Positions 9,532-21,995 of a stretch of DNA of 64,000 bases are shown here, piece after piece. This DNA is from Clitoria ternatea (Eukaryota > Streptophyta > Magnoliopsida > Fabales > Fabaceae). The position numbers and the translations under genes are program-made. Positions within the stretch are counted from its first letter, which is position 1; every line of letters begins with the position of its first letter. Where the stretch lies: assembly GCA_037962975.1 (NCBI GenBank), contig CM075672.1:57048501-57112500 (forward strand), written 5' to 3'. Under the pieces are notes generated by a model, which worked only from the letters and a program-made list of their open reading frames with translations, made no database searches and was not told the DNA's origin.

Positions 9532-12500
9532 TCTGACAAAATGTTAACGGTTGTAGGGAATTCCATGACTTCCCAGTTGCTCAGTTCTCGATCCGGGTGG
9601 CAAGTATACACCAACTCCGTATTGTGGTTAGGCTCGCTTTTGACCATGGCAACCTAATTCGGGTATATCATTCCAGCGCTCCTGAAGCTCTGATAGAGGT
9701 CACAGACGGGGATTCTTGCAGCCTCAAATTCTTGTCCGGTAAGGCGGGCCACCCTCTTTCCTCTTTTCTCTTCTTCGACCCTTTTTTTATCTGCCGTAGT
9801 GGGCTTGTACCCCAGGCCATATCTATTTTTGTTCTCTAGGAGATACACCGGTTAGAATTTCCCTTCCAATTCATGTCCTAATCCCTTTCCAGGCTTGTAC
9901 CCATCCCGCAACATGTTTCTTGCCACCGCTAGAGGTATATTGCGGAAGGATGTCTTCACAATGCTCATCGCATTGGCTATCTCTAGGGCCTAAAATGAAG
10001 TTTCGAGGGCTTCCTCGGTGGCTTCAATGTATGGGGTAGAGACGAGTTTGCTAACCAGAAGGTCCTCCTCTCTAGAGACGATCACCAATTTGTTATCGAT
10101 GATGAATTTTAACTTTTGATGCAGTATGGAAGGGACCACCCCAGCTGAGTGGATCCACGGCCGTCCTAGCAAACAACTGTAGGCTGGAATGATATCCATA
10201 ACCTGAAAGAGCACTTGGAAGGTACAGGGTCCAACCTGTATCGGTAATTCAATCTCCCCCATGACCTCTCGGCTAGTTCTATCAAAAGCCCGCACAACCA
10301 TGGAGCTAGGTCTCATGTATATCCCATCAAAGGGTAGTTTTGCCAATCTGGATTATGGGATCACATTTAGCATAGATCCGTTATCCACAAGTACTTTTGC
10401 CAGGATATAATCTGGACACTTCATAGAAATATGAAGGGCTTTGTTGTGCCCTCTTCCTTCAGTGGGTTCCTCATCATCTGTGAAGGTTAAGTAGTTGTTG
10501 GCAACAATATGCCCCACTATGCCCCCGAACTGATCAACGGGTAAGTCATGCTTAACATGGGCCTCGCTCAAAACTTTCATTAATATGTCCCGATACGGTT
10601 CTGAATTCATCAATAGGGACAACAAGGATATTTTAGCCAGAGTATGATTCAACTGGTCAAGCACTTGGTACTCACTGTGGCAGATGAACTTGAGAAATTC
10701 CTGGGCTTCTTCCTCAGTTACAGCCCTTTTCGTCTCGCCGGCAGTTACTTCTTTCCCGGTTTTTACCTCTCCAACAGTTTTGTCTTGTTTGGGCTCAGGC
10801 GGCGTATATATCCTCCTTCTCCGGGTCATTCTTCCGACTCCAGTGATATTTGTGATAGAGGAGGATGGTGCGGGGTCGACTGCCCCCGGGTTGGCGACGA
10901 CCACATCTGTATCATACCTCCATGGCACGGCATGGGAACTTTTGAAAGGGAACGGAGCGGGTGCTTGTCCAGTGATGACAGTCTTAGCAAGAGCTGGAGC
11001 TGCCGATGTACTCTTATTGTAGAATATGACTAGGGGCTTCGGGGCCTGCACCCCTACTTGCCCTTGTATCATATTTACCCCGTTCCCGTGATGTCTGTAA
11101 ACTTCTACGGTATGATTGTCCATAAGCTCCTGAAGAGTTTTCCAAAAGCTCTGTCGTTTCACTGACTGGTCGTTATCATACTCTTCATCCCATGCGTCCT
11201 CTATCAACCCCATTTCAAGCATATGGGAGTGTATCATCTTCAAAGGCATTCTGATATCGTCAACCCTGGAAATATGTTCTTCATCCCTCCCTATAGCGTT
11301 GACCCCTGGTCCCCCGTGGTTGGGCAAGGGATTGGTTGTTATATTCGGGCTCCCTTCTCTGAAACTCATCCAATCGGCCTTGATTAAGTCTCGTACCTTG
11401 AACTTCAATGCTAGGAAATTTTTGGTGGAATGTCCCGGCGCACCGGCATGGTAGTCACACCGTGCGTTCGGGTCATATCCCCGAGGATAAGGTGGTTGAA
11501 GTGGTTTCAGAGGGCAAGGAACCACCATTGTGTTTTCAAGGAGACAGGGAAGAAGCTTAGTGTAAGTCATAGGTATTGGGTCAAACTGCGGTTGGGCGCG
11601 GTCATTGTTTTGCCTCCTAGGGTTTGGATTAGGCGGGTTTATTTGTGGTGTCTGGTATGGTGTTTGTGGTGGTGCGGGAGGTTACATAATAGGTGGTCGG
11701 AAGTGTGGTGGGTTTGGATTTGGGATTGCAGCCACGTATGGTTGTGGTGCGTTGTGGTATGCCGATGGAAAGGTGACGTGGGTAAATGGCCTGGGCTGGT
11801 TTCTTCCTTGGTTATGGGAGACCAAATTGGTTTCCCCTTCTTTTCTCCTACCCTCTCCAGGCGTAGGTTTTCTCACTACTCCAGCCCCAGATAGACCCCG
11901 GATGATCTTCCCAGTTCGTAGACCATTCTCTATCCTTTCTCCGATAGTGACAATATCAAAGAAATGTGCTAAAATGCTCCCTACCATTCTATCATAGAAG
12001 GGTGATTAGAGCGTATCAATGAACATGGAAATTACCTCTTTTTCTGATAGAGGCAGGTCTACTTGAGCTGCTACCTCACACCACCGTTGGGCGTACTCTT
12101 TAAACGTTTCGTTGTCTTTTTTGGTCATGTTCTGCAACTGTATTCTATCTGGCGCCATATCTAGATTGTACTTGTACTGTTACATGAAAGCATCTGCCAA
12201 ATCCTCCCAACAACGTATACGAGATCGTTCAAGATGATTGTACTAAGTCAGAGGTGCTCGAGCCAGACTATCCTGGAAACAATGGATGAGCAGAGGGTCA
12301 TTGGAAGTGTGTGAAGCCATCTTCCGGCAGTACATGGTAAGATGGTTCTTCGGACAGGTTAGCCCTCGATACTTATCAAATTCAGGCATTTTGAATTTGG
12401 GAGGGATAACAACGTCAGGAATCAGACAGAGTTGGGCAGCACTGCCCATTCCAAACTGGTTCGTTCTTTCCATTTCTCTTAATCGCCTTTCCAGGAACTC

Positions 12501-13160
12501 TATCCTTCCCTCCTAGGTAACGGCAGTAGCACTTGGACCTGCAGCGACATGATAACCAGTATTCCTGATTGGCTGGTGAACATATACCGGGTTTGCATTC
12601 GGTATTGAGGTATGGGGTCCGGCTGTTGCTTGGGCAGCTTGTGGTTGCGTGGCTTGGGTATGAACGGCCTGCGTATGGATCGGAATTGCTTGAGGGTCCC
12701 GGACGGGCGGGACATTTGGCTGAGCCATATGCAGGATCGGCTCTTGATAATCAGGCTCTTCTTGGAGCGGTGGGAAATAGCCCTGTGGCAGCCCGTATTG
12801 CGGAAAAGGTATGATGTTACCTTCTGCATTTACGAAGATAGGTTGCTGGGCGTCAGCAGGGTTTGGTCTCCTAACATGAACTGTTAGGGGAGGTGCAGCA
12901 GGGTTTGCGCTTGGCCCTTCAGCAGGACCCTGAGTGTGTCGGGGAGTGGGCGGCCTTTGCCTAGTGTTTTCAATTTCGGCCGAAGAATCCCCCTCTGTGA
13001 CTCTCCTTTCAAGTAGCTTGGCCATCTCGGCCATTTGTTCTTTCAGCTGACTAATCTCAGCTCTGAGACTCTCATTCTTTTGCTCTACTTTGGCCATGAG
13101 TTTCTTCCTTAACCGAGTCACGTAAGGATGTTTACCCGTAATGTCTGGGAACCACAACAT
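9532..13160 (-). pseudogene. gag-pro: gag-protease of the Ogre/Tat element (broken)
   Basis: A single minus-strand frame starts at the ATG at 13160 and can be followed to the predicted splice donor at 9531. It is interrupted by stops near 12515, 12243, about 12180, about 12006, 11682, 10353 and 9990. Order: an N-terminal coiled coil (residues about 15-45), a Pro/Gln-rich linker, a capsid-like gag domain (12512-12000, with FKMPEFDKYRG), and a Cys/His segment (CDYHAGAPGHSTKNF, about 11460). The aspartic protease follows with VDNGSMLNVIP (about 10390-10360), where the usual D-T/S-G reads D-N-G, and the conserved continuation CLLGRPWIH. A glycine-rich G-patch-like stretch near 9920-9800 follows. 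The product would build the particle and cleave the polyprotein. Most stops look like one-base changes from Trp, Gln or Lys codons. Confidence 0.82.
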
Positions 13161-13411
13161 TTTGTTAGGAAAGAAAAAGAAAATAGATAAAGACTATGGT
13201 AAAAGAAGAAAGAAAAAACAAACGAGGTACGTAGGATGCGATTCTGAATTTGGCATGTATTCTCTGACCGTTCCTCAGAACGTCACGTTCAAAAGTACTA
13301 GGTAAAGCAGTAAGGTGGAAATTAACATGAAACAGTTGTGAAGACAAATTAATTCATCATTCCATTCATCTGTAAAGGTACAATGTTACTTGAAAGATAC
13401 GATTACAACAT

Positions 13412-15352
13412 TTAGCCATTCCTGGCTTGGGCAATCATGGCTCTCATTTTGCAAAGTCTTTCTTGACAATAGTTCAGAAATGACGATATCTCCTTTGGGG
13501 TGGATAGGGGATTGACCATGCCTTCGGCCTGCTTCAACATTGAGGGAAAATCTTCCAGGATTCCATCGGATAGGAATGCCAACTTGGCGAAACGGTCCAT
13601 CCATAAATGAACGACTTCATCCCGTCGAGCTAACTCAGTCCCCAAAACTCGCGTGGCCTCCTGGCAGCGTTGTTCAGCATCAAGGGCTTTTTTCTATTCA
13701 GCATGTATCTCCTACTCATAGGCCCTCATTGTTTCATCAAGCTGTTGCTCTAATTTATGGACCCGGGTTTGCAGCATTTCTTTTTGCACCAAAGTCTCCT
13801 TTTCTTTCTCTTTGGATTGTGCCAGCATGTTTTTCAGGATTTGTTTTTCGGCCAATATGGCGTCGCTCTGTTGGCCTTTTATTTTCAATTGTGAATTGGC
13901 TGCACGAAGGCATCGGTCTTGTTTTACCCAGTAGTCTTCGTCAATTTTCCTCTTCTTCCGTATTTCATCCATTGCATGCTTTCCTTCGGAATTCTCCTTC
14001 ATCTGAAGGGCACACTCTTGTTGACATTTCAAAAGGTCTTCTTCTAACCTTTGATTCTTTGCTGTCAACTCTTCTATTTGTGCCTTCAGAGCCATGGTGG
14101 CCTTGTCCTCCATGATGGGTGGCGGAGGGAAATTATTCACAGATTGGTAGGAAGGACTTCTGAAGGGTAGTTTCACAATAGAAACCCTGTTTAGGACCCA
14201 GTCAAGGTATTCAGCCCCTACGGCATGGCTTCGTGCTCCCAATTCTCTTCCCATTCTATGGACCTTCTTCCATGCAATGACTACATCCCAAACAGCAGGT
14301 GCGTAATTCCCTTTCATATAGTACACAACAAAAGGAGTGAGCAGTTCTTCGTTCGGTGGCCCGATCAGAGGATAAGCCAACTGACGCTTTGCAATGACAG
14401 GGTTGTAGTTGATACAGTCCTGTGTGCCCATGAGAGGAACATTCGGGTAATCTCCACAGCTGTAAATGACCGACTCAACCAATAGCCAGTGAGGGTACCA
14501 CCTGACCTTTTCAGATGTAAGGCTTATTAGGTGATTAGCCCATTCACGCCCACTTTTCACGGCTTGCTGACATAATTTCAGATCAGAAACTGGGTACTCA
14601 ACTTTACATATCTGATGGAATGCATGAGATGTGAGCCATACGTACAAAACAGGCAAACAGCAAATGATCCTCTTTCCTCCTTGCGTGTGGCAGAAATCCA
14701 TGGTGTAATACACGTTAGCCAACACGACCATAACAGGATTCTCAAGCCGGTGCTTACGAGCCAGGAAGATGGCAATAGCGTCATAATCCACGTAGTTGTC
14801 TAAATTAGGGAACAAGACAACCCCGTAAATAGTGAGGGCCAAAGTATCCATGAAAGCCTCCCATTCCTCTTTATCAGCCAGGATCTGCATGTGCTTCTCT
14901 AGAAATTCTCGGGTGAACCCGGGAACTTGATTTCTGTTCATCTACACATTCCTCAATGCCTCGGGAGAAATTCTCAAAACACGGGCGATTGAAACGGTTG
15001 TTGCATGATGGTCAAGATGGCGATAAGGAATCTGCCCTTCCATTTGTAACCCCATTATCTGCTCAAACTCTTCTATTGATAGAGCCAGTTGAAAATCTCT
15101 AAATGTGAAACACCGGAGGGGCGGGTCATAAAACTGTGCCAAAGCTGTAATTGCTTCGGTTTGGACTTCTACCTCCAGCAGTTTTAAGATTTTCCCATAT
15201 CTTCTGGCAAAGGCCATTTTTTGTGTCAAACTCAATCTTTTCCCCAGCGCCTGCAGACTCACTGTATCAACCTTCTTGGCTTTAAGATGTAGTATTTTCT
15301 TCAACTCTATCACATCTATACCATAATTGTCATGTTTCATGTTAATTTCCAT
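13412..15352 (-). pseudogene. Ogre ORF1-like protein upstream of gag (DUF7745-like, with C-terminal coiled coil), broken
   Basis: A minus-strand frame of about 647 codons starts at 15352 (ATG followed by a Glu-Ile-Asn start) and ends at the TAG near 13412. Internal stops are at 14944-14942 (TAG), 13714-13712 and about 13695. The N-terminal two thirds resemble the plant-specific protein family found ahead of gag in Ogre elements; I recall the DUF7745 name, with segments such as YYTMDFCH and LLYVWL-type hydrophobic helices. The rest (about 14110-13500) is a long heptad-like coiled coil rich in Lys, Glu and Gln. It lies between the 5' leader and gag and would be the first ORF of the transcript. 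Its biochemical role is unknown. Confidence 0.72.
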
Positions 15353-16440
15353 ATTTACTCAGAGATACTGCTAACTTCGGAATCGCCTCCTGCAAATTAC
15401 CAAGATAAAGAGAAAGGAATTAGTTATTACTACATTTCGAAATCCATGTTTCCCCAAGGATCTGATGTAAAGTAAAATATTTTTTTTTGGGAAACATCGA
15501 TTTCCAAAACTCATGTAAGCCCAAACTGTCAAAAGTCATATGTTTTCTTAATCGTCATTGATGCCCCAGTTAAAGGGACACAAAAATGATTTTGTTTTTT
15601 TTTCGACGATTAGGAAAACTCACGATTAGGAACTCAGAGGTACATGGTAAAAAAGAGGATTATCTATTCACCCGAAAAATACTATGTGTTTTAAAATGAG
15701 TTATTATTTCAAAAATTAAGCAAACCTGCGGGTGGCAGATAATTCATTTTTTTTGAATAAAAGGGAAAGCGAAAATGACATAAGGTAAAGTAAAGATTGC
15801 CCTTTTGTAGCCTAAGTTGGGTTTTGTTGAAAGTTTTTTTTTCTAGGCCCTATGGCTTGTCTAAAAGCGACTCTCCACACCGGGTGGCTTCCACTAGACA
15901 TCTAGAAGGTCACCAGAGCCAAGATCCTACCCATAACAGGGACGCAAACAGTGGGGAATCCACTAGGTGCGTATATCACGAGAGGTCGAACTCTGGTTGG
16001 GGTTCTCATGAACACCGGATGGGAAGTACATCCCATACGATTCCATTACCAACCCCTCCTAACTTAAGCTTTACTTGGGGCCCGGGTATAGGGCGCCACT
16101 CATAAGTGTGTGCAAGTAATTGTGAGTGTAGTGTGTGGAAGGGCATTCAATACCTTTTACCTTACCCCATTCTGTATAAAGAACAAACATAGAACAAATA
16201 TACACAGTCCTCTACCCTGGGATTCAATGATTACAGAAAAGTAACATGGTCCTCTACCCTAGGGTTCAACAAACATGCAAAACATAGACAACAAAACAAG
16301 ACAAGATACAATTAAAACAAGAACAAACATTCACAACAACTAACAGAAAATAAAACCAGGGGAAGAAATCCAAGCTAACAAAGGCTATATAAAAAAAACA
16401 TGTGCTTTCAATTAAACTGGCCTGACTCTCTTAAGCCTTC
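15353..16440 (-). other. 5' leader of the Ogre/Tat element
   Basis: About 1.1 kb between the primer site and ORF1, with no supportable coding frame. It contains poly-T/A tracts and two copies of a short phrase around CCTCTACCCT (about 16209 and 16251). This is expected to be untranslated leader, possibly with packaging signals I cannot identify. Confidence 0.6.
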
Positions 16441-16455
16441 CCAGTGGAGTCGCCA
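16441..16455 (-). other. Primer binding site (Arg-type tRNA)
   Basis: The minus strand reads TGGCGACTCCACTGG, starting two bases inside the 5' LTR end. It begins with TGG, complementary to the CCA tail of a tRNA. This sequence is typical of Tat/Ogre elements, where it is assigned to an arginine tRNA (from memory). It fixes the inner LTR boundary and the minus-strand orientation. Confidence 0.8.
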
Positions 16456-16799
16456 TCTATCGCAACCTGGAACGCGACGGCGCGGCCGACCCTCTCAAAA
16501 CAAAACGGGATTCGAAATCCTTTCGAAAAGAAAACAGGGAGTCGCCACCAACGTTTTTATCCATAGGAAAAACATTAGAAAAAAACTAAATTCAGTAAGG
16601 CACTGGTTTAAAAAATGAGATTCAAGTTCGGGAGTCGGTTACGAGTAGGGAAGGTATTAGCACCCTACATCGCCTGTCAGAAACAGTACCAAAATTGAAA
16701 ATGCGCAACATAAATAGCCTTACAAAAGATGTTATGTTTCTCCCCTTTTATTGTTGTACTTTGCGAAAAAAAAGGAACAAGCTGAACAGACATGGAGTG

Positions 16800-17305
16800 T
16801 AGGTCAACAGGACGTCGCGTCCAAATTAACCTCGGCTTTGGTATAAAACAAGGAAAGGGAAGGAGGCTAACAAAACGTCGTGACTAAATTGGCCATCCTT
16901 TAATCACATACGGGGTTAGAAACAGTAAGGGGATAAATGGGACGTCCCGTCCCAAGTATCCCATTCCTTATGGGAAGATCAACAAGACGTCACATCTAAA
17001 TTGATTTTCATGGAATTTAAACAAGATGCGGGGTTAGAAATGGGAAGGGAATAAGCGAGACGTCTCGTCTCAAGTATTCCGTTCCTTATGAATCGCGATG
17101 ATGGCCTACCCAAAAATAGGGGAAAATCAACAAGACGTCACGTCTAAATTGATTTTCATGGAATTTAACCAAGATGCGGAGGCAGAAATGGGAAGGGGAT
17201 AAGTGAGACGTCTCATCTCAAGTATCCTGTTCCTTATGAATCGTGATGGTGGCCTACTCAAAATAGGGGAAAATCAACGAGACGTCACGTCTAAATTGAT
17301 CTTCA
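16800..17305 (-). repeat. GACGTC-rich imperfect repeats in the LTR
   Basis: Phrases such as CAACAGGACGTCGCGTCC, ATGGGACGTCCCGTCCCAAG and GCGAGACGTCTCGTCTCAAG recur. The last two alternate in a longer unit of about 165 bp (about 16975-17310). Many copies are palindromes around GACGTC that could form short hairpins. The related LTR has a tidier version (48156-48410). Confidence 0.8.
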
Positions 17306-17419
17306 TGGAAGTGATAAAAGGGCAGTTACAAAGGAAACATAAAGAAAATAAAAATAGGAATAAAATGGGGAAGGTGGATAAAAAAGGAGATGGGCCCGAC
17401 AGGATTTAAAGTCCCACTC

Positions 17420-17459
17420 CTACGTATTCTTGAGTTACCAAGAAATCAGGGTTACGTAG
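17420..17459 (-). other. Conserved LTR hairpin (copy in the first Ogre/Tat LTR)
   Basis: CTACGTA (17420-17426) can pair with TACGTAG (17453-17459). Inside it TTCTTG (17427-17432) pairs with CAAGAA (17439-17444). The second LTR has the same structure at 48480-48519 with TTCTCGA/TCGAGAA, so the stem changed on both sides. Confidence 0.7.
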
Positions 17460-18298
17460 TTCTTGTATGATGTTTTTTAGGGAACGGCTAGGTGGTTGGT
17501 GACATATGAAATCTCCGAGGAAAACTCATACAAGGCAAAGTTCTTCGCACGTGCACAAGTTCTGATGAGATTGTGTAGACAGGAGTACTCCCGTACGACA
17601 CTGACTAAAAATAATTTTATGCTAATTGAATAAAGTGTGTGAAATACATATTCTTTTTATTTCTTGTTACAAACCTAAGTAGAAGGATAAAACAGGGACA
17701 AAACTTGACTCAAATGAGAAACAGATTTGACAAACAACAATGAATTCGATAGAAAAATAGGTGAAAACAGGGGAAATAAGGAACAGAATGTAACCGGTAT
17801 GACGAGGTGACAAGAGCCGGTGTGGGCTTGAACAATGAGAGCCGAAGTACTACTGGCGTGACGGTATGACGGGGACGTTGAACAGGTGCTTGGACGATGT
17901 GGGACCGAAGTAACGGTGGTGTGGCTGTTATGGGGAGCCGGTGTGAAGTTAAGTGGAGGGACGGTGTATCGGCTTGGTGAGAGGGCCAGTGTCAAATTGG
18001 TGAGGGTGGTTTTAAGGGATCCTGATAAAGTCTGGGAAATGAGAAGTTCACTGGGAGTTGGGTCAGGTCCGGTGTTCTGGTTACGATTTAGGGTCTAGCA
18101 ATTTGTGAGGCTCAAGAGACCAAGGTCCAGGCTTTGAACACCAGAGGGATCTCCAAGAGCTTTTGGGTCAAGAAGTTTTTCTTGAAGATCGGAGAAAGTT
18201 TCTGAAGAGTGCAGTGTTAGCTTGACAAAATGGCTAAAACTTCCAACTAAAGATTCTAACCCAAAAAATTCGAACCCTTTGTGCTTCTTCATGCGAGG

Positions 18299-18306
18299 TA
18301 TTTATA
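18299..18306 (-). promoter_or_regulatory. TATA box of the Ogre/Tat LTR
   Basis: The minus strand reads CTCTATAAATACCTC. The second Ogre/Tat LTR has TATAAATA in the matching place (62592-62585). It is the likely promoter for the gag-pol RNA. Confidence 0.68.
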
Positions 18307-18639
18307 GAGGGCTTTTGGACATGGGCCGAGTGCTCAGATAGCTCAAACCTCCACTCACAGTGGATGCAGCCTAGCCACTAACAGGTAGTGGGAGGCAACG
18401 GCTGGTGGGGAATTTTTAATCATTTCCACTTCCGCCCCCTGTCTGCCATTTCCCGAATTCATGGATCGACTTGGGTGGTGGAATTCTAAGTCATAGCATG
18501 GATAACCGGACTCATCAGTCCGGTATAAGATTCATGAGATCGGAAGAAGGAAACATCGGTTCAAATTTCCAATGATTGGGCCGATGTGACCTCTTCATAC
18601 TTGGGCCGGTGTCCCCTTGATGTATTCCGGACAATGCCT

Positions 18640-19556
18640 CTTCACTCAGAATTTGTCACTACTTGAAGCATTCACTCGGAACTGCTTTAATCGGAGGGGT
18701 TTTTACTCGGAACTTATGACTGTTTGAAACATTCACTCAGAATTCGTCACTGCTTGAAGCATTCACTCAGAACTGCTTTAATCAGAGGGGTTTTTACTCG
18801 GAACTTATCACAGTTTGAAACATTCACTCGGAACTGCTCCAAAATATTCCGCTCGGCTGCACCTCCAGTCGGCAAGCTTCTTCAAATTCGGGACCATTTA
18901 AAATTCATTCGTTCAGGAATTCTTCACTTGAATGCCTCAGCCCGAGAGGTATTCTTTCAAAATCCTTCTTCAACCGGCAGTACATTTTTTTTTGGAAATA
19001 AACCACTCGGAGGAACCCTACTCGGATATACATATCTTTGAACAAAAGTTTCAGTCAGAGCTTTCCTTCACCCGGAAATAACTTCCTCCGAGTCGATTCA
19101 CTCAGAAATAGAACACTCTGAAGTATGGAACTCGGGTGTTTCTTCGCTCGGAATTTTATCTCTCAGGAACAAAACTAAACCCTTACTCGGTAATCCATGC
19201 CAGAGCTTTGCTTCAGTCGGTTATCCCTTACTCAGTCATATATCTGTGGGCAGCATTTATTCAAAAATCGGTCTCTTTTCACTCAGAGTGGTTGCAACCG
19301 AGAGCCTTTCACTCAGATTTAATTCCCAGGTCAGTCATTTCATTTGGAGGCATCTCCCTCGGGAATCTTCTACACAAACCACTCAGAAACGACTCAGTCG
19401 GAGGCATTTTAATCGGAAATGACTCACTAGGAGACATTCTACTCAGAAATGTCTCACTGGGAAACATTTCACTCGAAAATGACTCACTAGGAGACATTCC
19501 ACTCGGAAATGACTTTCGGAGTCGAGGTCCAGTCCTCTCAGAATTCTTTCCACTTA
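18640..19556 (-). repeat. ACTCGGA short-motif array
   Basis: Dozens of diverged copies of TTCACTCGGAA or ACTCAGAA on the plus strand at irregular 10-45-bp spacing. In element direction the motif reads TCCGAGTGA, upstream of the TATA box. Related arrays occur in the Tekay LTRs and the second Ogre/Tat LTR. Confidence 0.85.
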
Positions 19557-19581
19557 GGCCGGACTGAAAGAGGTGTTCACA

Positions 19582-20341
19582 ACTACCAAAAGCTACATGT
19601 ATGTACATAAAACTGAAAACATCTTTTACGCTCCCTTGCATTGCCAATAAATACTTCCAAAGCTCACCAAACATTTTCTTGTTTCAAATCCACTAAACTA
19701 CAAGTAGAGAAGAGTGAGATTATGATAATACACAATGAAATAGAACTACACATAGTAACATCCTTAAATAACTAGGACAATTTAATGTTTACACACAAGA
19801 CACAATGACAAGTTGTAAAAGAGGTTAGTCGCTCAATATGCTGTGCATGAGCTAGGTGTCTTATGGTTATCTCATTACTTAGTGTTTCATGATGTGAATA
19901 GGCCCTATAAATATCAATCTCATTACAATTACCCTACCACAAGACGTCTACTAGGTAGCACATTTTATTCTAGAGCGACCATAGTACACCAAGTTCCTGC
20001 ACAACAATAGGGTAAGGGACACACATGTCCAACATCACATGGATCCTTGACCATCTCAACCATTCGTGATCATATTTACAATAGAATTGACTCTCCACGA
20101 TCTCAGAAACACTTGTCTTGAGTTGAAGCATAACATGCTTGCCATGTACTGCCTGACCTCGATTGCTATACTGAGCCATTAGGGGACTCGACCCATTTGT
20201 ACTCCCAAGATCCTTACTTCTATGGGGTTAGACGAACATGTTCTCTAATGTAGCCATTATTCCTGCTCTAGTTTCCAATCACATATCCATGCACATGATG
20301 CATATATAATGTAGTACTATACTCTTTTCTCTTTTATTTCT
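19582..20341. other. Unassigned repeat remnant
   Basis: No coding potential. The plus-strand phrase GAAGAGTGAGATTATG (about 19711) resembles the reverse complement of a segment near the end of Tekay-type LTRs (TATACTCACCCTT). It may be a minus-oriented LTR remnant into which the Ogre/Tat element inserted. Weak evidence. Confidence 0.3.
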
Positions 20342-20440
20342 TGTCAGGCGGGGTTCTTACACGCTTAAGATTTATCAAAATTCTAAAATTTGTTTTTTGT
20401 GGTTTTGTTCGTTTCAGGTGTACAAAATTCTACGCATGTT

Positions 20441-20905
20441 TCGTTATTTCTAGCGTAACTTTGTCTCTCGATAATGGAACTGAACGATTATTGTCCCAAA
20501 ATTTTTACAATAAAATTCTCTACAACTCTTATTAAGACACCTAAGCCCAGTTCTGAACCCATTGGTCCCAGTTTGCATAATGATCCACTAACATGTAGCC
20601 ATGTAATCAACCTGGACACGTTTTAGTATTTTAGGCGTAACTTTCTCTATCATTATCGAAATTGAGTGATTTTATTCTTGAAATTCTCACAATGAAGTTT
20701 CCTATAATTCTTATGAAGGCAACAAAAACTAATTCCAAGCCCAAAAGTCCCATTTTTTATTACAAACCATTACCTCATAGGTTCATGTGTAGTATGAACA
20801 AAATGTTTAGTATTTTAGGCATAACTTTCTCTACGGTTATCAAAATTAGGTGATCTTTGGCTTGTTGGAAAGAGGAGAAAAAAATCTACAACTTTTATGT
20901 TTATC
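20441..20905 (+). repeat. Imperfect tandem repeat of about 185 bp, 2.5 copies
   Basis: The phrase TTTTAGGCGTAACTTTCTCT followed by AT-rich sequence and a TCTACAACTTTTA-like end recurs near 20450, 20630 and 20812. Such units are common inside chromovirus LTRs in my experience. The copies are too diverged to define exact ends. Confidence 0.6.
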
Positions 20906-21240
20906 ACTTTGCCCAGTTTGCAAAGAAACGTATCCAAAATTTTAAGAAAAAAAGAATGCAAAAATCTGCCACCTAAGTAGCCCATGTGTCACCATGTCAT
21001 GTACTCTTACTCTATGTAAAGCCAACTCTTGACATCTTGCTTTCCACTCACTTAGAACCACCAAAAATGTTTCCATCTAGCCTCCCACATATCAATCACT
21101 CTCCACCACCTCATATCATGTCTCCTTTCTTTTCCCAATATATTTTCCAAAGCCACTCTCTTCACTTCACCATCCCACCACTGAGTCCCTACTTCTATTC
21201 CACTCTTATTTCCCTTCTCTTTTGCTTTCCCATCGGTAGC

Positions 21241-21258
21241 TCTCTCTCTCTCTCTCTC
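21241..21258. repeat. (TC)n microsatellite
   Basis: Nine consecutive TC dinucleotides. Confidence 0.95.
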
Positions 21259-21479
21259 ACTCACTCTTAAATTTATACCTTGTATTCTATTTCCTCAAAG
21301 TCATTGTCACTATCACACTTAATATTTTCTCAAAAGATTTTTTCTTGTCCTTTCTCTTAATACCAAGAGGCTACCACCACCAAGAACCTCTCTCAATTCT
21401 CTTCTCTCTTCTTATTCTGCTCCACCATGTACCACTATTTCTTTTCTCTTATTCCACTCTCTTCCACCCGAGACCATTC

Positions 21480-21995
21480 CTCACCCTAAGTGATATATCC
21501 TAGACTTTAATCTCATAGTCCAAGAAGGATGGATCTAGCTATCTTTCTTCAAAAAGACCAATGGATGAAAATTCAAAAGAATAGAGGAGGAAGGAGATGG
21601 AGTTGGAATGATAATAGTGGAGATAGAATGGATTAGATAGAGGTAAGGGATTGGACGCCACCTTAGGGAAGGATAAGTCCTACTCGCCACTATAGGGGAT
21701 GAGAGCCTAGAGATAAGAGCTTGCTAGAAGGGAAAACTCACTCTAGCCTAAAGGAGAGATTAAGCACTCACTAATTTACAAAAATGTGTATATTCTCAAA
21801 TTGTAAGGTGTAAGGTACATGGAGAGCGTACCTTTATATAGGCAAGGGAAAGGCACTCCCTAATGGGCTTCTCCTATTTCCTAGGCCCAATTAGTCAAAA
21901 TAAGAGAAATATGGCCTAAATAGAATTTACAAGCTCAAAAGTGGCCTAATGACCATGCAAGGCCCAAAACCTAACAAAATAATATCTAAAATTAC
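21480..21995 (-). other. Possible small LTR or TRIM-like insertion
   Basis: About 0.5 kb, rich in short AGGG/GATAAG phrases, sits between two C/A-rich blocks that resemble each other. On the minus strand CTATATAAAG (21842-21832) is a good TATA box in a promoter-like setting. I could not find a convincing target duplication. Confidence 0.3.

Larger units (their letters stand above)
1..19581 (-). mobile_element. Ogre/Tat-type Ty3/gypsy LTR retrotransposon, left LTR cut by window edge
   Basis: The two ends carry near-identical sequence (1-475 and about 19107-19581), both finishing in TGTTCACA. Between them, on the minus strand, lie a primer site, an extra ORF upstream of gag, gag-protease, and pol in the order RT, RNase H, archaeal-type RNase H, integrase. 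A long non-coding 3' region and an antisense ORF follow. Family knowledge: a second RNase H and extra ORFs mark the Tat clade, and an ORF ahead of gag plus an intron before RT mark Ogre. If the left LTR matches the 3.1-kb right one, the element is about 22 kb. All reading frames carry stops, so this copy is dead. The bases after the right LTR are ACTAC; the matching duplication lies outside the window. Confidence 0.9.
16458..19581 (-). repeat. 5' LTR of the Ogre/Tat element, 3.1 kb
   Basis: It is bounded by the primer site at 16455 and by TGTTCACA at 19581. The inner end reads TATCGCAACC where the related LTR at 47819 reads TGTCGCGACC, so its terminal dinucleotide has mutated. Reading in element direction it holds an ACTCGGA array (19560-18640), a TATA box (18306-18299), a CCGGTGT-rich stretch (about 18080-17790), two hairpins (17591-17582 and 17459-17420), a GACGTC-rich repeat block (17300-16800) and a GC-rich end. 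The same order is found in the second Ogre/Tat LTR, split around the Tekay element. Confidence 0.88.
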
